DNA of 64,000 nt, from the NCBI RefSeq assembly GCF_035046485.1, contig NC_085136.1, positions 297,887,080 to 297,951,079 on the forward strand, written 5' to 3'. The notes beneath the pieces were generated by a model. The model was not told the origin of the DNA, did not search any database, and was given only the letters and a program-made list of their open reading frames with translations. Shown here piece by piece: positions 1 to 10,831 of the stretch. The DNA comes from Aedes albopictus. Lineage: Eukaryota > Arthropoda > Insecta > Diptera > Culicidae. Within the stretch, counting starts at the first letter, position 1. Every line of letters begins with the position of its first letter. The translations under genes were made by a program, and so were the position numbers.

Positions 1-2890
1 TCCCTAATTTATAATGGTGTTCCTTGATTAATTCCTGGTGTAATTCCTGGAGGAATCCCTGAAAAATTCTTGAAGGTATTCCTGGAGAATATTCTTAAAG
101 AATTTCTGAAGAATCCTTAGTGAATTTCTTGGAAGAATCCTTGGAGAAACTTCTGCAGGATTTCCTGGAGGAATCTTCAAAGAATTTCCTGAAGAGATTC
201 CATGGAGAAATCTCTGGAGGAATCCCTTAAGCAATTCCTGATGGAATCTCATGAGAAATTCCCGGAGAAATACCTAGAGGAATTGCTGACATAATTTCTG
301 CAAGATGTCCAGGAGCAATTCCTAGAGAAATTCCTGGAGAAATTCCTGGGGGAATTCATGTAGAAATTCCTGGGGTATTTCCTGGATAAGTTCCTGGAAA
401 AATTCCTGGATAAAATTCTGGAGAAATTCCAAGAGGTATTCCCTTGGGAATTTCAGGAGGAATCTCCATAAGAATTTTTGGAAGAATTACTGGATGAATT
501 TCTAGAGGAAATCTGGGAAATTTCTATTTTTATTCTATTGTTTTTCTATTTCTGAAAAAAACCCTTAAGAAAACTCCGGAGGAATTTCTAGCGGAATTTC
601 TGGAGGAATTCTTGGATAAATACTCGAAGGAATTCCTGAAGGAATTCTTGGAGGAACCCTAGAAGCAGTTGGTAAAGAAATTCCTGGGGGAATCCCTGAA
701 AAAATGCTGATGGTATTCCTCCAGGAATTTCCTGGAAGAATTTATGAAGAAATCCCAAGAGGATTTCCAAAAATAATGATCAGAGGAACTTCTGGGGGAT
801 TTCCTGGAGGAATCTTCGCAGGATTTCCTGGAGGAATCCCTGAAAAATTCCTGAGGGTGTTCTTGGAGAATTTTGTGGAAGAATGTCTGAAAAAAAATCC
901 AGAAGAATTTCTGGAAAAAATCCTGGAGAAATTGTTGACATAACTTCTGAAGGATGTCCAGAAGCAATTATTTGATCAATTCCCAGAGAAATTGCTGGAG
1001 GTATTCCTGAAGAAATTCTTGGGGTAATTCCTGGAGAATTGCTGGCGGAATCCTTGAAGGAATTCTAGGAGGAATCTCTGTAATAATTCCTTCAAAAATT
1101 TGTGGATAAATTTCTGGGGGAGAAATTTCTGAAAAAAATCGCCTGAGAAATTCCCGGAGGAATTTCTGGAGAAATCCCTGGAAAAATCACTAGAAAAGTT
1201 CCTGGAGGAGATTTTTGTGCAAATCCTGGAGAAATGCCTGTAGCAATTCCTGGAGGGAATACTGGAAAATTTCTTAGTAGCGGAATTTCTGGAAAAAATC
1301 CAGAAGGTATTCCTAGAAAAAATCCTGGAAGAATTTCTGAAGGAATCTCTGAAGGATTTCCTGGAGTAATTCCTAGAGGAATTCCTGAAGAAATTTTTGG
1401 AAAAAACTCTTAGAGAATTTGTATAGGAATATCAGAAATAATTCCTCAAGAAATCGCAGATGGAGTTCTTGAACAAATTCGGGAGGAATCCTTAGAAGAG
1501 TTTCTAAAGAAACTCCAGAAGGAAACCCGGAAGAAATTTCAAGAGGAATTACTAAGGGAATCCCTAAGCAGTTCCTGGAGGAAGTACTGAATCAATTCCT
1601 AGAAAAGATCCTTAAAAATACAATGAGGAATTGCTGGAGGAACCCTAAAAAGAGTTCGTGGGAGAATCTTTGGAAGATGTTCAAAATAAGTTGTTTCAGA
1701 AAGAATCACAGAAGGAAGTCCCGAGTTAAGTCCTGCAGAAATTCTTGGACAAATCCCTGGGGGATATCCTAGAAGAATACCCGTAGAGTTTAACGGAGGA
1801 ATCTCTAGAAATACTCCTGGAGGAATCTCTATAAGAATTCCTGGAGGAATTTCTGTAGAAATATCTATACGCATTTCAATTCCCAGAGGATCCCTGGAAT
1901 AATTCTTAGAGGAATCTCTGAAGAAGTTCATGGAGAATTCGCAGTAAAAATTTCTGAAGAAATTGTAGATTGAATCCTTGGAGAAATCCTGAAGGAATAC
2001 TAATAAGAGTTCGTGGAAGAACTCCTTGGGGAATCCCTGTAGCAGTTCCTGAAGAAACCCCAGGAAAAATCCTGGGGAATTCCTAAATAGTTCCTGGAGG
2101 AAGTATTGTATTATTTTTTGGAATCTTCTGAAGGAATTCTAAAAAGTGTTCCTGGGGGAACCCTTGGAGGATTTTTTTAAATAATTCCTGGAGTTGTTTC
2201 TGAAATAAACACAGAAGATATTCCCGGTCGAATACTTGGAGGAATGCTTCAAGGAAAATCTGGATGAATCCCGGAAGCAATCCCATGATGAATTCCTTAG
2301 GAAATCCCAGGAAAGCTTTCTTAACAAATTTCTGGAAGAATTTCTGTAGGAAAATAAAAATGAAGGCATCCATGTCTGTAATATTTTTTGGACGAATTAT
2401 TGTTGGAATTTTTGGATGGAGAATGTTTTGTACAATGATATAAGGAACTCCTGGAAATTTCTGGAGGAATTATCGAAATAAGCACTGGAACAATCACTTC
2501 TAAAGATATCCCAGGAGAAATTCCCGGAGGAATGCCTGGTGAAACCCATACAGGAATTCTTGGAAAACTCTCTGGAGCAATCCATGCTAGAATCACTGAA
2601 GGAAACTATGGAAAATTCCTGAAGGAATTCATCGATATATCCTTGCAGAAGTATTTGTAAAAAACTGAAGGAATCGTGGGGGGAATTCTTAAAGCATTTC
2701 TTGGAACAAACCCTAAAAAAAACTATCTGAACCCTGCAAGATGTACATGGAAAAATTCACGAAAGAGAAACTCCTGGATATGTTCCTTGAGGAATTTCTG
2801 AAAGAATGCTTGGAAAAGTTCCTGAATAACTGCCTAAAGGAATTTCTGGAGATGTCCTTGAAAGAATTTGTAAAGAAATCCCAGGTATTA
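1..2890 (+). repeat. Degenerate 12-bp GAATTCCTGGAG-type repeat array
   Basis: Almost the whole stretch is a decayed tandem array of a unit close to GGAATTCCTGGA, with many substitutions and small indels. Because the unit is 12 bp, a multiple of three, long open frames appear on both strands and encode monotonous peptides such as EFLQEFLQ, NSSRNSSR and IPPGIPPG. These should not be read as genes. The same family recurs in this window, often inverted. No inserted element with clear ends was seen inside this block. Confidence 0.85.
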
Positions 2891-4448
2891 CTATCTTAGC
2901 ATGACGTTTGTTTGAATTGAATACAAGTGAAAATTCGTGTAGCAATAGCATATAACTGCACTCTAGCTCTACAAAGTCCTTGTTTTTCCCTACCGGAACT
3001 GGCCATGCTGTTTTTTGGTTCCATGAATAAACATCACAAAATTCAACCATTCATCCAAGCTTGTTATTTGGTTAAATTCCATGATAAGATTGAAGTAGAT
3101 CTCTTGGAGAAATACTTGGCGAAATTACCTGTGATTCTCAAGAAAAAAAGGTTGAATAATTGTGGATAAAAACCTCAATTATTATAATAGTCTAGAGAAT
3201 AGTTTTTTTTTTTAATATTTTTTCTGGAACACTTGAATTATTGACAATCTTTGAGTCGGCTTGAATTAAAAAAAAATCTGTCGGTCAGGGGGGGCCATGG
3301 CCCCCCCCTGCCCCCCTCTGGCTACGCCCTTGAATAGCCCCGGGCTAAAATCTGGTTGATAAAGATAGAAAGAAATAGGGTTCCTTTACGAAATCACAAA
3401 TGAATCTTTGAAAGAGTTCCAGCGGGAATCCCTAAAGGAATGCCGACTAGAATAAATAAACGAACACTTTCAGGATTTTTTAATGCAATTACTGCAGAAC
3501 TTCTTCAAGGGATCTCAGAAGGAATCTTTACAGGAATACCGGAATGGTCTTAATAGCATTGCCTGAAGAAATTCCGGAAAGTATTCCTGAAGGTATCTCG
3601 AGAAAATGTCAGCTCATCCATCATATCTCATTTCATCTCATTTCCCATTTGCATGAATGATGCAGTTTATGAATATGTTATACCTACGTTTATGCGGTAA
3701 AATTACATTGTATGAAAGAGCCTTATGCAAACAATAGAGACGGAACAATAACATCGCTATATGACTTGAAGCCATATCTTTTACGATGTACGGTGCCTAC
3801 TTTTACGACGTCATATTGCACCTCATGCGAATTAATAATATTAAAAAAAAAAACAATCTGATCATCTCAGTGTTAAGCTAATGATTTTTGGTCTATTGAG
3901 CCACACTTTACAGCTAACATCAAACAAAACTTATGAAACAAGCTGATTAATTACCATGACAATCTAACTCACCTCAGTGTTTGTTGAATTGCACTTGATT
4001 TACTTGCGCTCTACGTGTTTGGTAGACTATCTGAAGAGAAAAACGATAAAATGTGATATCCGGCACAATTTTCACTTGCTAACGCCACCCCATAGTTAAT
4101 TAACAGGGCAATACAAAAAGGATGACTTTGTATACATGATTCTAGCTTATGCGAGTTTGTATGCATACCCCGAATAGCAAATTACCCTTTGTCATAATGT
4201 CCAAACAGTAAGTTCATTTCATCCGTCAAGGTAACATTATCTCAAACAGCTAATTGTATGTTGAACAATAAAGAACAGATTACCAGACACTATAAATGAT
4301 AGTTTGTGTAATCCATGTCAAGCAGTAACACTATATCATACTATCCAGGCATTGTCGAATTATATGAAGGTGCAAATTCCTACACAATGGTAGCAATATA
4401 TCACCACATTCTGTCAAATGGTTAGCTACTTTATTAGAGCAGTACACT
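2891..4448. other. No gene recognised; G/C palindrome and a short repeat relic
   Basis: AT-rich sequence with no supportable gene. A near-perfect palindrome of G7CCATGGC8 type lies at 3286-3310 and is followed by TGGCTACGCCC, a motif often seen at transposon ends in animal genomes (recalled, not checked). About 3410-3600 is a small, strongly decayed patch of the GAATTCCTGGAG family. The rest, 3600-4448, shows nothing I can assign. Confidence 0.4.
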
Positions 4449-4450
4449 TA

Positions 4451-5556
4451 CAGTGTATCAAACAATTGTCCGTACAGCAATTTTTTGGTCAAAATAATTT
4501 TTCATACAAATGATCATAACTTTTTTATACATAAATCAAATACGCTGAAATTTTGAGCAATCATGAACCATATATCAAAGCACCATTGGTAAAATTTTGA
4601 GCGAGATCGAATAAGTTTTCTTAAAGTTATAGAACTTTAAATAAAACTTATAAGATTTTTTAACACATTTTTAAAACATTATATCTCAGTATGTACTCGA
4701 TGAAACTTTTTCAATTTTTTCTGTGATACAGCTTATACCTAAGGCATTCATATGCAGCTTCGTTTGAGGTTTTAAATTCACTACAAAAAATATGAAAAAT
4801 CTGTATATGTTCACAGTGTCATTTGGAAATTTACCATATTTTCATTAATAAAAGTGCCAAGTGTTTTCAACGTTTTTAAACTCTCATAATAGGGGTACTC
4901 ACTAAACAGATTAAATTGCTGCGTAAGCCATGATTTTCTGCTTATTTGACATGTTTCATGAAATTGCGAATGAAATAATCAAAGATTGCATTGGTGATCG
5001 TGACATTTAATCAGTTTAATCAGTTTACGCCGTTAAGTGAATCCCCCTAATGTAATATTTTTCTACAGGACCTACTAAACTACATATAAATAGTAGGTCC
5101 TATGTATTTTTCATTCAGTTAATGCACTTTTATTGGTGGAAAACGTTTGGCAGATTATATGCGCAAAATATAATCAATTTTTAAATATCGTCAACTGCAT
5201 AAGCACATTTTTCATATTTATTGTAGTGAATATAAAACATCTAAAGTAGCTGCATATGAAAGCCTAAGGTATCAGCTGTAACACAAAAAAAATTGAAAAA
5301 GTATCATCGAGTACATACTGAGATATAATGTTTTAAAAATGTGTTCAAAAATCTTATAAGTTTTTTAGAATTTTCTATAATTTTCACAAAACTTATTCGA
5401 TCTCGCTCAAAATTTTACCAATAGAGCTTTAATATATGGTTCATGATTGGACAAAATTTCAACGTTTTTGATTGACGTATAAAAAAGTTATGAACGTTTG
5501 AATGAAAAATTATTTTGACCAAAAAATTGCTGTACGGACAATTGTTTGATACACTG
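4451..5556. mobile_element. Palindromic MITE, Tc1/mariner type (TA target site)
   Basis: The element starts CAGTGTATCAAACAATTGTC and ends with the inverse complement, GACAATTGTTTGATACACTG. It is flanked on both sides by TA (4449-4450 and 5557-5558). The inverted arms run for roughly 350 bp each, so the 1.1-kb element is close to one long palindrome. A small hairpin lies in the middle at 5068-5100. There is no transposase frame. TA duplication plus CAGTG termini fits the IS630/Tc1/mariner superfamily, so this is a non-autonomous foldback member. Confidence 0.85.
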
Positions 5557-5689
5557 TATATCTATACATCTCACTATTCATTACTTTTTCTCAACACTTT
5601 GACAAACAGTTGTACATATTTGTATTGATGAGAGGCACCGATGCTTGTTTTTCCCTGCAAAGTTCCAAACTGTTAATGAAAAAAAAAGC

Positions 5690-6165
5690 AAAAAAAAACA
5701 GATTTCGCAACCATGACCGGTAACCGGTTGGCCAATCCGGCTGAAAAGGGGACATATTCCGCCATAATAGTACTTTCCCGGAAGCGGAGTCGATCTACAA
5801 TGCTGCCTTGATCTGGAGTAGAATCGAAGGTAAGTTTTCGTTTCTCAACTGGATGATTTTGAACTAATTTTCGTGTGGAATTTTCTTTACAGGTTTCAGG
5901 TCGCAAAAAACGAGACAAAAACTTAATATCATCTCGTTCCCTGCAGTCGCTTGAGGAAAACGCCAAACGATTCCAGCACTTCTATCCATAGGGAAGGGCA
6001 AAGGCTAGCGAGTTTTGTTGAGATATTGCTGGGGCGGCCTCCGGAAGAATGCTGCTGGAGTATGCGGAAACGATCAAGAGGAACTGGCTATCAAGCTCCG
6101 AAGAGGGATCCATGAATGAGGTAAACGGGCGAAGTGCATATCAGTACCGCGATTTGAAAAACTGA
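5690..6165 (+). pseudogene. Decayed coding relic with intron-like gap, unrecognised
   Basis: On the + strand a frame from the ATG at 5713 can be followed through a possible 62-nt intron (GTAAGT at 5831, TTCTTTACAG ending at 5892) and on to about 6163. It contains three in-frame stop codons: one before the intron and two after. Short protein-like segments such as SLQSLEENAKRFQHFYP and GRMLLEYAETIKRNWL are more complex than the surrounding DNA. I do not recognise the family. It may be a remnant of a host gene, a transposon gene or another integrated sequence, or the pattern may be chance. Confidence 0.22.
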
Positions 6166-6169
6166 TCGG

Positions 6170-6930
6170 CTCAAGTAGCAGCAGCCAGCCCATACATCTG
6201 GATCTAGGAACGGTTTATTCAGCGGAAGTCGGAGGTGTTTTTAAATTACATTAGAATAGTGTTTAATGACTGCAATCAGGTGAAATATCCATCCAGTACG
6301 ACACACTCTGACGGGGAGAGAAAGGTTCTAAATGGTGAGGGGTGATGGAGTCGGGAAATTAAAATATGCCATGGATTTTTTTAGAGTTATTGTACTTGAA
6401 GTAAAATATTTCTAGACGTACGTATTCACTTGTTTCATTGATTCTTATTTAATTTGTTCCCTTTTTTTTCTCTTACTATTAATACAAAAAAAAGTGTACA
6501 TAACTAAATATGTACAATACGGTTTACAGGTATGCTACAGTGAATAACCATAAATCACCAGTATCACATACATTATTCACTTTTCTTCCAAATTTATGGT
6601 TCAACTGTTCTCTAAACATATGCTATGCAGTGAATTGTACGAAAAACTGGATAATATATTGACCGTATCCTTTACTGTATTGCGAAAAATTCGTTCGAGA
6701 AAACGAGCGATTTTTTATGGTAACCAATCTTAACCGCCTATTCTACATACTGTAAATTGCCGGCTTACCATTTCTCAAACTGGCAAATCTATACATAGAA
6801 TGGTTATCTTACTGTTATCTCGGACAGTCTGGGAATTGGTTAAAAGACAATTGCTTATGGTCATCCACAGTATGAGATACGTTACATAAACAGTTCGTGA
6901 TTATGCGGGACCTTAACGAGTTTATTTTTA
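6170..6930. other. No gene recognised
   Basis: AT-rich sequence without a convincing coding frame. A weak inverted similarity between about 6532-6556 and 6858-6883 (GTATGCTACAGTGAATAACC against the inverse of GGTCATCCACAGTATGAGAT) hints at an old DNA element, but it is too diverged to define ends. Confidence 0.3.
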
Positions 6931-6944
6931 CATTTTTAAATCGG

Positions 6945-7072
6945 CCAATGACCATTTTGTATGAACAAATAAAAAAAAAATGTATGGACTAATGATCACG
7001 GGGGGGGGGGGGTGGTTGGGGGGGGGGTTGAAAAGTCCCAAAAAAATGACCACGTGGTTTATGGACAGCCCC
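6945..7072. mobile_element. G-tract MITE fragment with CACGTGGTTTATGG end
   Basis: Two homopolymeric G runs around 7001-7027 are followed by ACCACGTGGTTTATGGACAG. The same CACG/CGTGGTTTAT terminal motif bounds the MITE at 26166. Only one end is well preserved here, so this is called a fragment. The G/C tract should make this spot prone to sequencing and assembly error. Confidence 0.4.
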
Positions 7073-7396
7073 ATATTGGCCATATTCAGAGTGATATCTG
7101 TCGTTTCTGTAACCTGCAACCACGGAACATCTGCTTTGCAGTTCTGGTGCTTTATACACGCGTAGGCAAAGATTTCTAAATAGTGGTTGCTTGCAACCCA
7201 GTGAGATCTGGTCTGCAGAACCAGGGAAGGTCTTGGAATGGGTTTGTAACATAAGGCTGAATTTCAAAAGGCTGAATGCACAAAAGCTGAATACGATAGG
7301 CTGAAATCAGGAAAGTGTGACATAAGGCTGAAATTACAAAAGGCTGAAAATTGAAAAGGCTGAAAATACGAAAATGCATAGATAAGTTAGAGCACT

Positions 7397-7785
7397 TCTT
7401 TCTTCTCTTGGAGTAACGCCCGAACTAATATAGAGCTTGCTTCTCAACTTTGGCATATCGGCACGAAGATACAGTCAGTTTTTTTACGCGGGGGATACGT
7501 ACCGCGTAAAAAAACTCAGTTCAAAATTCGAAAAACCGCGTAAAAAAAGTCTCACCATTTCTCGACGAATCATGCAAAAATAAGACGATGATTTTTTTTA
7601 TGAAGTTTTCATCTACGCGGCCGCGTAAATGAAAATCGCGTAAAAAAAGACCTGACTGTACTCAATGCCAAAGGGAGTCAAGAAAATTTTCATAATGAAA
7701 AGTTCTTGGTCCGAACGCGAATCGTATGCGTAACCCTCAGCATGGGCCCTAGCTTCAAAACTGAACTTATAGTGAAACTGCTAAT
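7397..7785 (-). mobile_element. tRNA-derived SINE, antisense, interrupted by a MITE
   Basis: Landmarks match the SINE copies at 9455 and 15256 in the same order: GCACGAAGATA, then CTCAATGCC, GAAAAGTTCTTGGTCCGA and CCTCAGCATGG. The tRNA-like head, recognisable in other copies by an antisense B box (CGGGAATCG), is degenerate here. The SINE is split by the MITE at 7472-7658; removing it restores GAAGATA followed by CTCAATGCC. The family resembles Feilai-type SINEs of Aedes, but the name is not verified. Confidence 0.6.
7472..7658. mobile_element. Short Tc1/mariner-type MITE (TA target site)
   Basis: It begins CAGTCAGTTTTTTTACGCG and ends CGCGTAAAAAAAGACCTGAC followed by TG, an imperfect inverted repeat. 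It is flanked by TA at 7470-7471 and 7659-7660. Internal CGCGTAAAAAA motifs are repeated. It sits inside a SINE that sits inside a hAT-like element, giving a three-level insertion order. Confidence 0.8.
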
Positions 7786-8754
7786 GGTGCATACCATATC
7801 GTTAATTTATCCTTCTTTAAACATGAGCTATTCTTTCGAGTCATGTTATTTTGGAGATTGTTGTCATTACGGCTGCTAGAACAATATCATCAGAGATATC
7901 TCCTTCTTTGAAATATATGCTATTCTTTTGAAAAATAGTGCCTTAGTAATGTATGCGTTCAATAATCCATAGCATTATGGCCAGTCGTAAAACTTTCCGA
8001 TTCAGAACATACTAACTGAAGTATGTTCCCCTAAAATGGCTTAGTTTGGCCAACCATGAGCTTGGGACGGTAGGACCATAGACTAACTTGAGACCTGAAA
8101 GTACCGAAGAAAACCACTGTGTGTCCAATGGCGTACAAAAATATTCATCACCTTGTATTTCTTCCGCGTAATTTGCATTTGTGTTAATTATTTTTAGTGT
8201 GTTACATTATGACGCCGCTGGTAGGACGATCAATCGTCAATCTCAAGCAAAACCTATGTGACTGCTACGACTGGGTAATCGACTAACAAGCAAATTTTCA
8301 AATAGATCGTAAAGTCAATGAATGTATGTAATTATTCCCAATTAGAATGATCTGTTTGTCTGAGCTGTTAGTGTTGAGGTTAGATTTTAGGTTGGTGCGT
8401 TTAAAAACTAGTTGAATAGCTATTTCAGCCTTTTGATGCATTCAGCATTTTGTTATTTCAGCCTTGTGTACGTAACCCCTTGGAGTTTATCAATTCCATT
8501 GCACCTGACTGGGAGACGACGCGTCGTGGCAGTAGCTGATTACTTGACACATGGTAATTAGCTGGCTAGATGCGAATATCAAAACGGGACATGCCACAAA
8601 AGTTCATCTTATTGGGCGCAGTGGCTTAATTTCCCCGAAAGGGGAGGAAGAAACACATGTATTAATATGCAACTTAACCAGATACATCGAAAAAAGTTTA
8701 AATAATAACATCATAAGCGATGAAAATTTTCCCTCCGCCGTATATACATGCGTT

Positions 8755-9345
8755 ACACTTTTAATTTATGCACCCTTGGACATTTTAGGGGGTCCAGGGG
8801 GTTATGGGGTTTCAGCAGAGTACCAGAAAATCTCGGTGGGGGGGAGGTCTTCGGGAGTTTGCGGGGTTTTAGAAAGCAGAGAGTTTCAGAGGAAAACGAC
8901 AGGTTTTGGAGGCGTTACAGGTACGTTTTCGGGAGTTTGCGAGGATCTCACGTGCGTTGCATGGAGTTCGAGTGGGTCTTAAGAGGTATTTCAGGAAGTC
9001 TCAGAGCATTTTCGGGTGGTTTCAGAAGCGTTGCGGAGGCGTTTTTAGGGAGTTCAAAGGGTCGTAGGTAATTCACATAGGGTGTTTTCGGGGGCGTCCA
9101 GAGGCATTTCAAGAAGTTTCAGAGCATTTTTGGTGGGATTCAGAGGCGTTGCGCAGGCATTTTAGAGGATTTCGGAGCGTCTCAGATGCGTTACATGGGG
9201 TCCGATGGGGGTTTTAGGAGGATTTTTGGCTGGTTGATGAGGCGTTACGCAGGCGATTCCGAGGGTTTCAGAGGCGATTCCGAGGGTTTCAGAGGCAGTT
9301 TCAGGAAGTTTCAAAGAGTTTTCAGAGACCCGATCACAATATCTT
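8755..9345 (+). repeat. Degenerate GTTTCAGGGG-type repeat block
   Basis: A monotonous G- and T-rich stretch of decayed units built from words such as GTTTCAGAGGCGTTACAG, GGGGTTTTAG and TTTCAGGAAG. This is a second low-complexity family, distinct from the GAATTCCTGGAG family. It recurs at about 14.7-15.9, 16.4-16.8 (inverted), 25.8-26.2, 28.5-29.5 and 30.6-31.7 kb. Open frames inside it (poly GFRG/VSGV-like) are not genes. Confidence 0.75.
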
Positions 9346-9350
9346 TTAAA

Positions 9351-9450
9351 GGGGTGATAACATAAGGCTGAATCACAGAAGGCAGAATACGAAAGGCTAA
9401 AACTATACTATCGTAAAATAAGGCAGAAATCACAAAAGGCTGAAAACAAA
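9351..9450 (-). mobile_element. Solo end of the AAGGCTGAA-repeat element
   Basis: GATAACATAAGGCTGAATCA followed by several AAGGC(T/A)GAA words matches one terminus of the elements at 7240 and 55349-61305. No partner end was found nearby, so this is a truncated copy. It abuts a SINE fragment. Confidence 0.5.
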
Positions 9451-9454
9451 AGAA

Positions 9455-9670
9455 CAAAGCTTGCTTATCAGATTAGTGCTCTATGATCATTTCCACAGTT
9501 ATTAACTTCCTTTGCCTATGTCCGTTTTTATTCTATGTGACGGGCAAAAAGATACTATATGCCCAACAAAGCTATGAAAAATTTCATCATGAAAAATTCC
9601 TGGATTGGCTGGTCACCCTCAGCATGGTTTTTCTGAATTCCTGCGCACTTACCGCTTTCCCAGTTAACAC
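9455..9670 (-). mobile_element. tRNA-derived SINE, antisense, truncated
   Basis: It shares ordered landmarks with the SINEs at 7397 and 15256: GCTTGCTTATCAG, TAGTGCTCTATGATCA, TTTCCACAGTTATTAACT, AGATACTATATGCCC, and CACCCTCAGCATGG followed by a degenerate tRNA-like head. The orientation is antisense. The head is incomplete. Confidence 0.55.
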
Positions 9671-9677
9671 AAAGTCC

Positions 9678-9792
9678 TATATAATATTGAATAGGATGCT
9701 AAAGTGGAGGCCATATGCGTACCTGCTTCCATTTAACCGCGTGTAAAGTGTGCGTATATCGCCTCCACTTTTGCATCCTATCCAATATCATA
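9678..9792. repeat. Inverted repeat, about 45-bp arms
   Basis: TATTGAATAGGATGCTAAAG in the left arm is matched by the inverse complement near 9765-9790 (CTTTTGCATCCTATCCAATA). GTGGAGGCCATATGCG is likewise mirrored by CGTATATCGCCTCCAC. The structure looks like a short foldback element with a loop of about 30 nt. Confidence 0.6.
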
Positions 9793-9799
9793 AACGATC

Positions 9800-10025
9800 G
9801 TGTGTTGGCTGGGTTGGCTATATGGCTCATATGGGTCAGGCAGAAATTCTTTAAGAATTTGCAAGAAATTCTCGAAAGAAACCCAAGAGAATGGAGCTGC
9901 TGTGGTGGAATCTGTAGATATAAGGTTAAGAGCGTCATTGCGGATGGACGTGAAGTGAATGAAAGGTGGTTCATTCACTTCAATGAGCCACTGAATGGTA
10001 TGAAGAACGTAGTCACAGAAGAGGC
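9800..10025 (+). pseudogene. RTE-like retrotransposon fragment, diverged
   Basis: The frame reads REVNERWFIHFNEPLNGMKN around 9950-10010. This lines up with the REVVERWRQHYDEHLNGDVA segment upstream of the reverse transcriptase in the RTE copies at 26310 and 50462. The N-terminal flank (EILERNPREW) is not recognisable. It is more diverged than the other copies, so it may belong to another RTE subfamily. Confidence 0.4.
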
Positions 10026-10027
10026 AG

Positions 10028-10193
10028 CGTCCATTTATTACGTAACGCTAAAATCAAGAATTTTCGACCCCCCTCCCCCCTTCGTAAAGCTTTTTTGTAT
10101 GAAAATCCTAAAATTTTTGTATGGACCGTAACGCTTGATCGTACTCCCCCCCCCCACCTCCCCCTAGAGCGTTACGTAATTTGTGGATGGCGC
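10028..10193. mobile_element. C-tract MITE, relative of the element at 28892
   Basis: TCCATTTATTACGTAACGCT on the left is mirrored by AGCGTTACGTAATTTGTGGA on the right. The interior has C-rich tracts and a TTTTTGTATGGACCGTAACG core, as in the MITE at 28892-29055. No clear target duplication was found here. Confidence 0.55.
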
Positions 10194-10460
10194 CAGACCG
10201 GTAATGGAGAAACGACTGCGTCAGTGCAGCAGACAACGAAATTCATCAGTTAAAACCCAAAAAAAAAACATCTAAATTGTTGAGCCTAGAAAAGTTGTAC
10301 ACCTGCCTATATCGGTTTATTGCCAGGATCAGGGAAGCCGAACAGCTATCATATGCAAGGGGAAGAAGTAAGGCGTAATCTGTCTCATTCACATGAGAGG
10401 TGGCCATTTTGAATATGAGAACTTTCGAGTGATCACCGTTTTCAATGTCATCTATAAAGT

Positions 10461-10740
10461 GACGTAAAAACTTGAAGTATTTTAGGCAAAGTACGTTTAA
10501 TTGGAAATTTGAAAGATAAATTTGCGAAAAAAATATCACTTGTTTTGGTGGGAATCGAAGCCACGACTCCGTATCGCTAGTCTAGCGCTTCAAACAACTA
10601 AGCCACAGAAAGTGCTGGACTAGCGATACGGAGTTGTGGTTTTTAATCCCACCAAAACAAGTGATATTTTTTTCCACAAATTTATTGCCCAATTTGTCAA
10701 TTAAACGTACTTTGCCTAAAATACTTCAAGTTTTTACGTC
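10461..10740. mobile_element. 280-bp foldback element with tRNA-like arms
   Basis: GACGTAAAAACTTGAAGTAT at 10461 is mirrored by ATACTTCAAGTTTTTACGTC ending at 10740; the arms meet near 10600. The inner part of each arm is tRNA-like. On the minus strand (about 10545-10608) it has an A-box-like TGGCTTAGTTGTTTG and a B-box-like GCTTCGATTCCCACC, followed by AAAACAAGTGATATTTTT. The second arm carries the same tRNA-like segment inverted and incomplete. Confidence 0.7.
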
Positions 10741-10831
10741 TATTTCAGATATACTGGCCTACTGGTATAGCCGGAAAAGGGCAATAAAATCGTTGTCATC
10801 TTTAAAGTGCCACCTCTGATAGTTCTGATGG

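Larger units (their letters stand above)
7240..8478 (-). mobile_element. hAT-like element with AAGGCTGAA subterminal repeats (third copy)
   Basis: The left end, GGGTTTGTAACATAAGGCTG, matches the right terminus of the nested elements at 55-61 kb. The right end, TTCAGCCTTGTGTACGTAAC followed by CC, is the inverse of their left terminus GGGTTACGTAC. The copy therefore lies in minus orientation. Several AAGGCTGAA or TTCAGCCTT motifs sit just inside both ends. Flanks CTTGGAAT (7232-7239) and CTTGGAGT (8479-8486) form an 8-bp target-site duplication with one mismatch. No transposase frame is visible. The interior contains a SINE (7397-7785), which itself contains a MITE. Confidence 0.75.

Noticed and set aside
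1..2600. Several minus-strand frames with EFLQEFLQ or NSSRNSSR peptides
   Set aside because: They follow from the 12-bp GAATTCCTGGAG-type repeat and its complement, not from coding selection.
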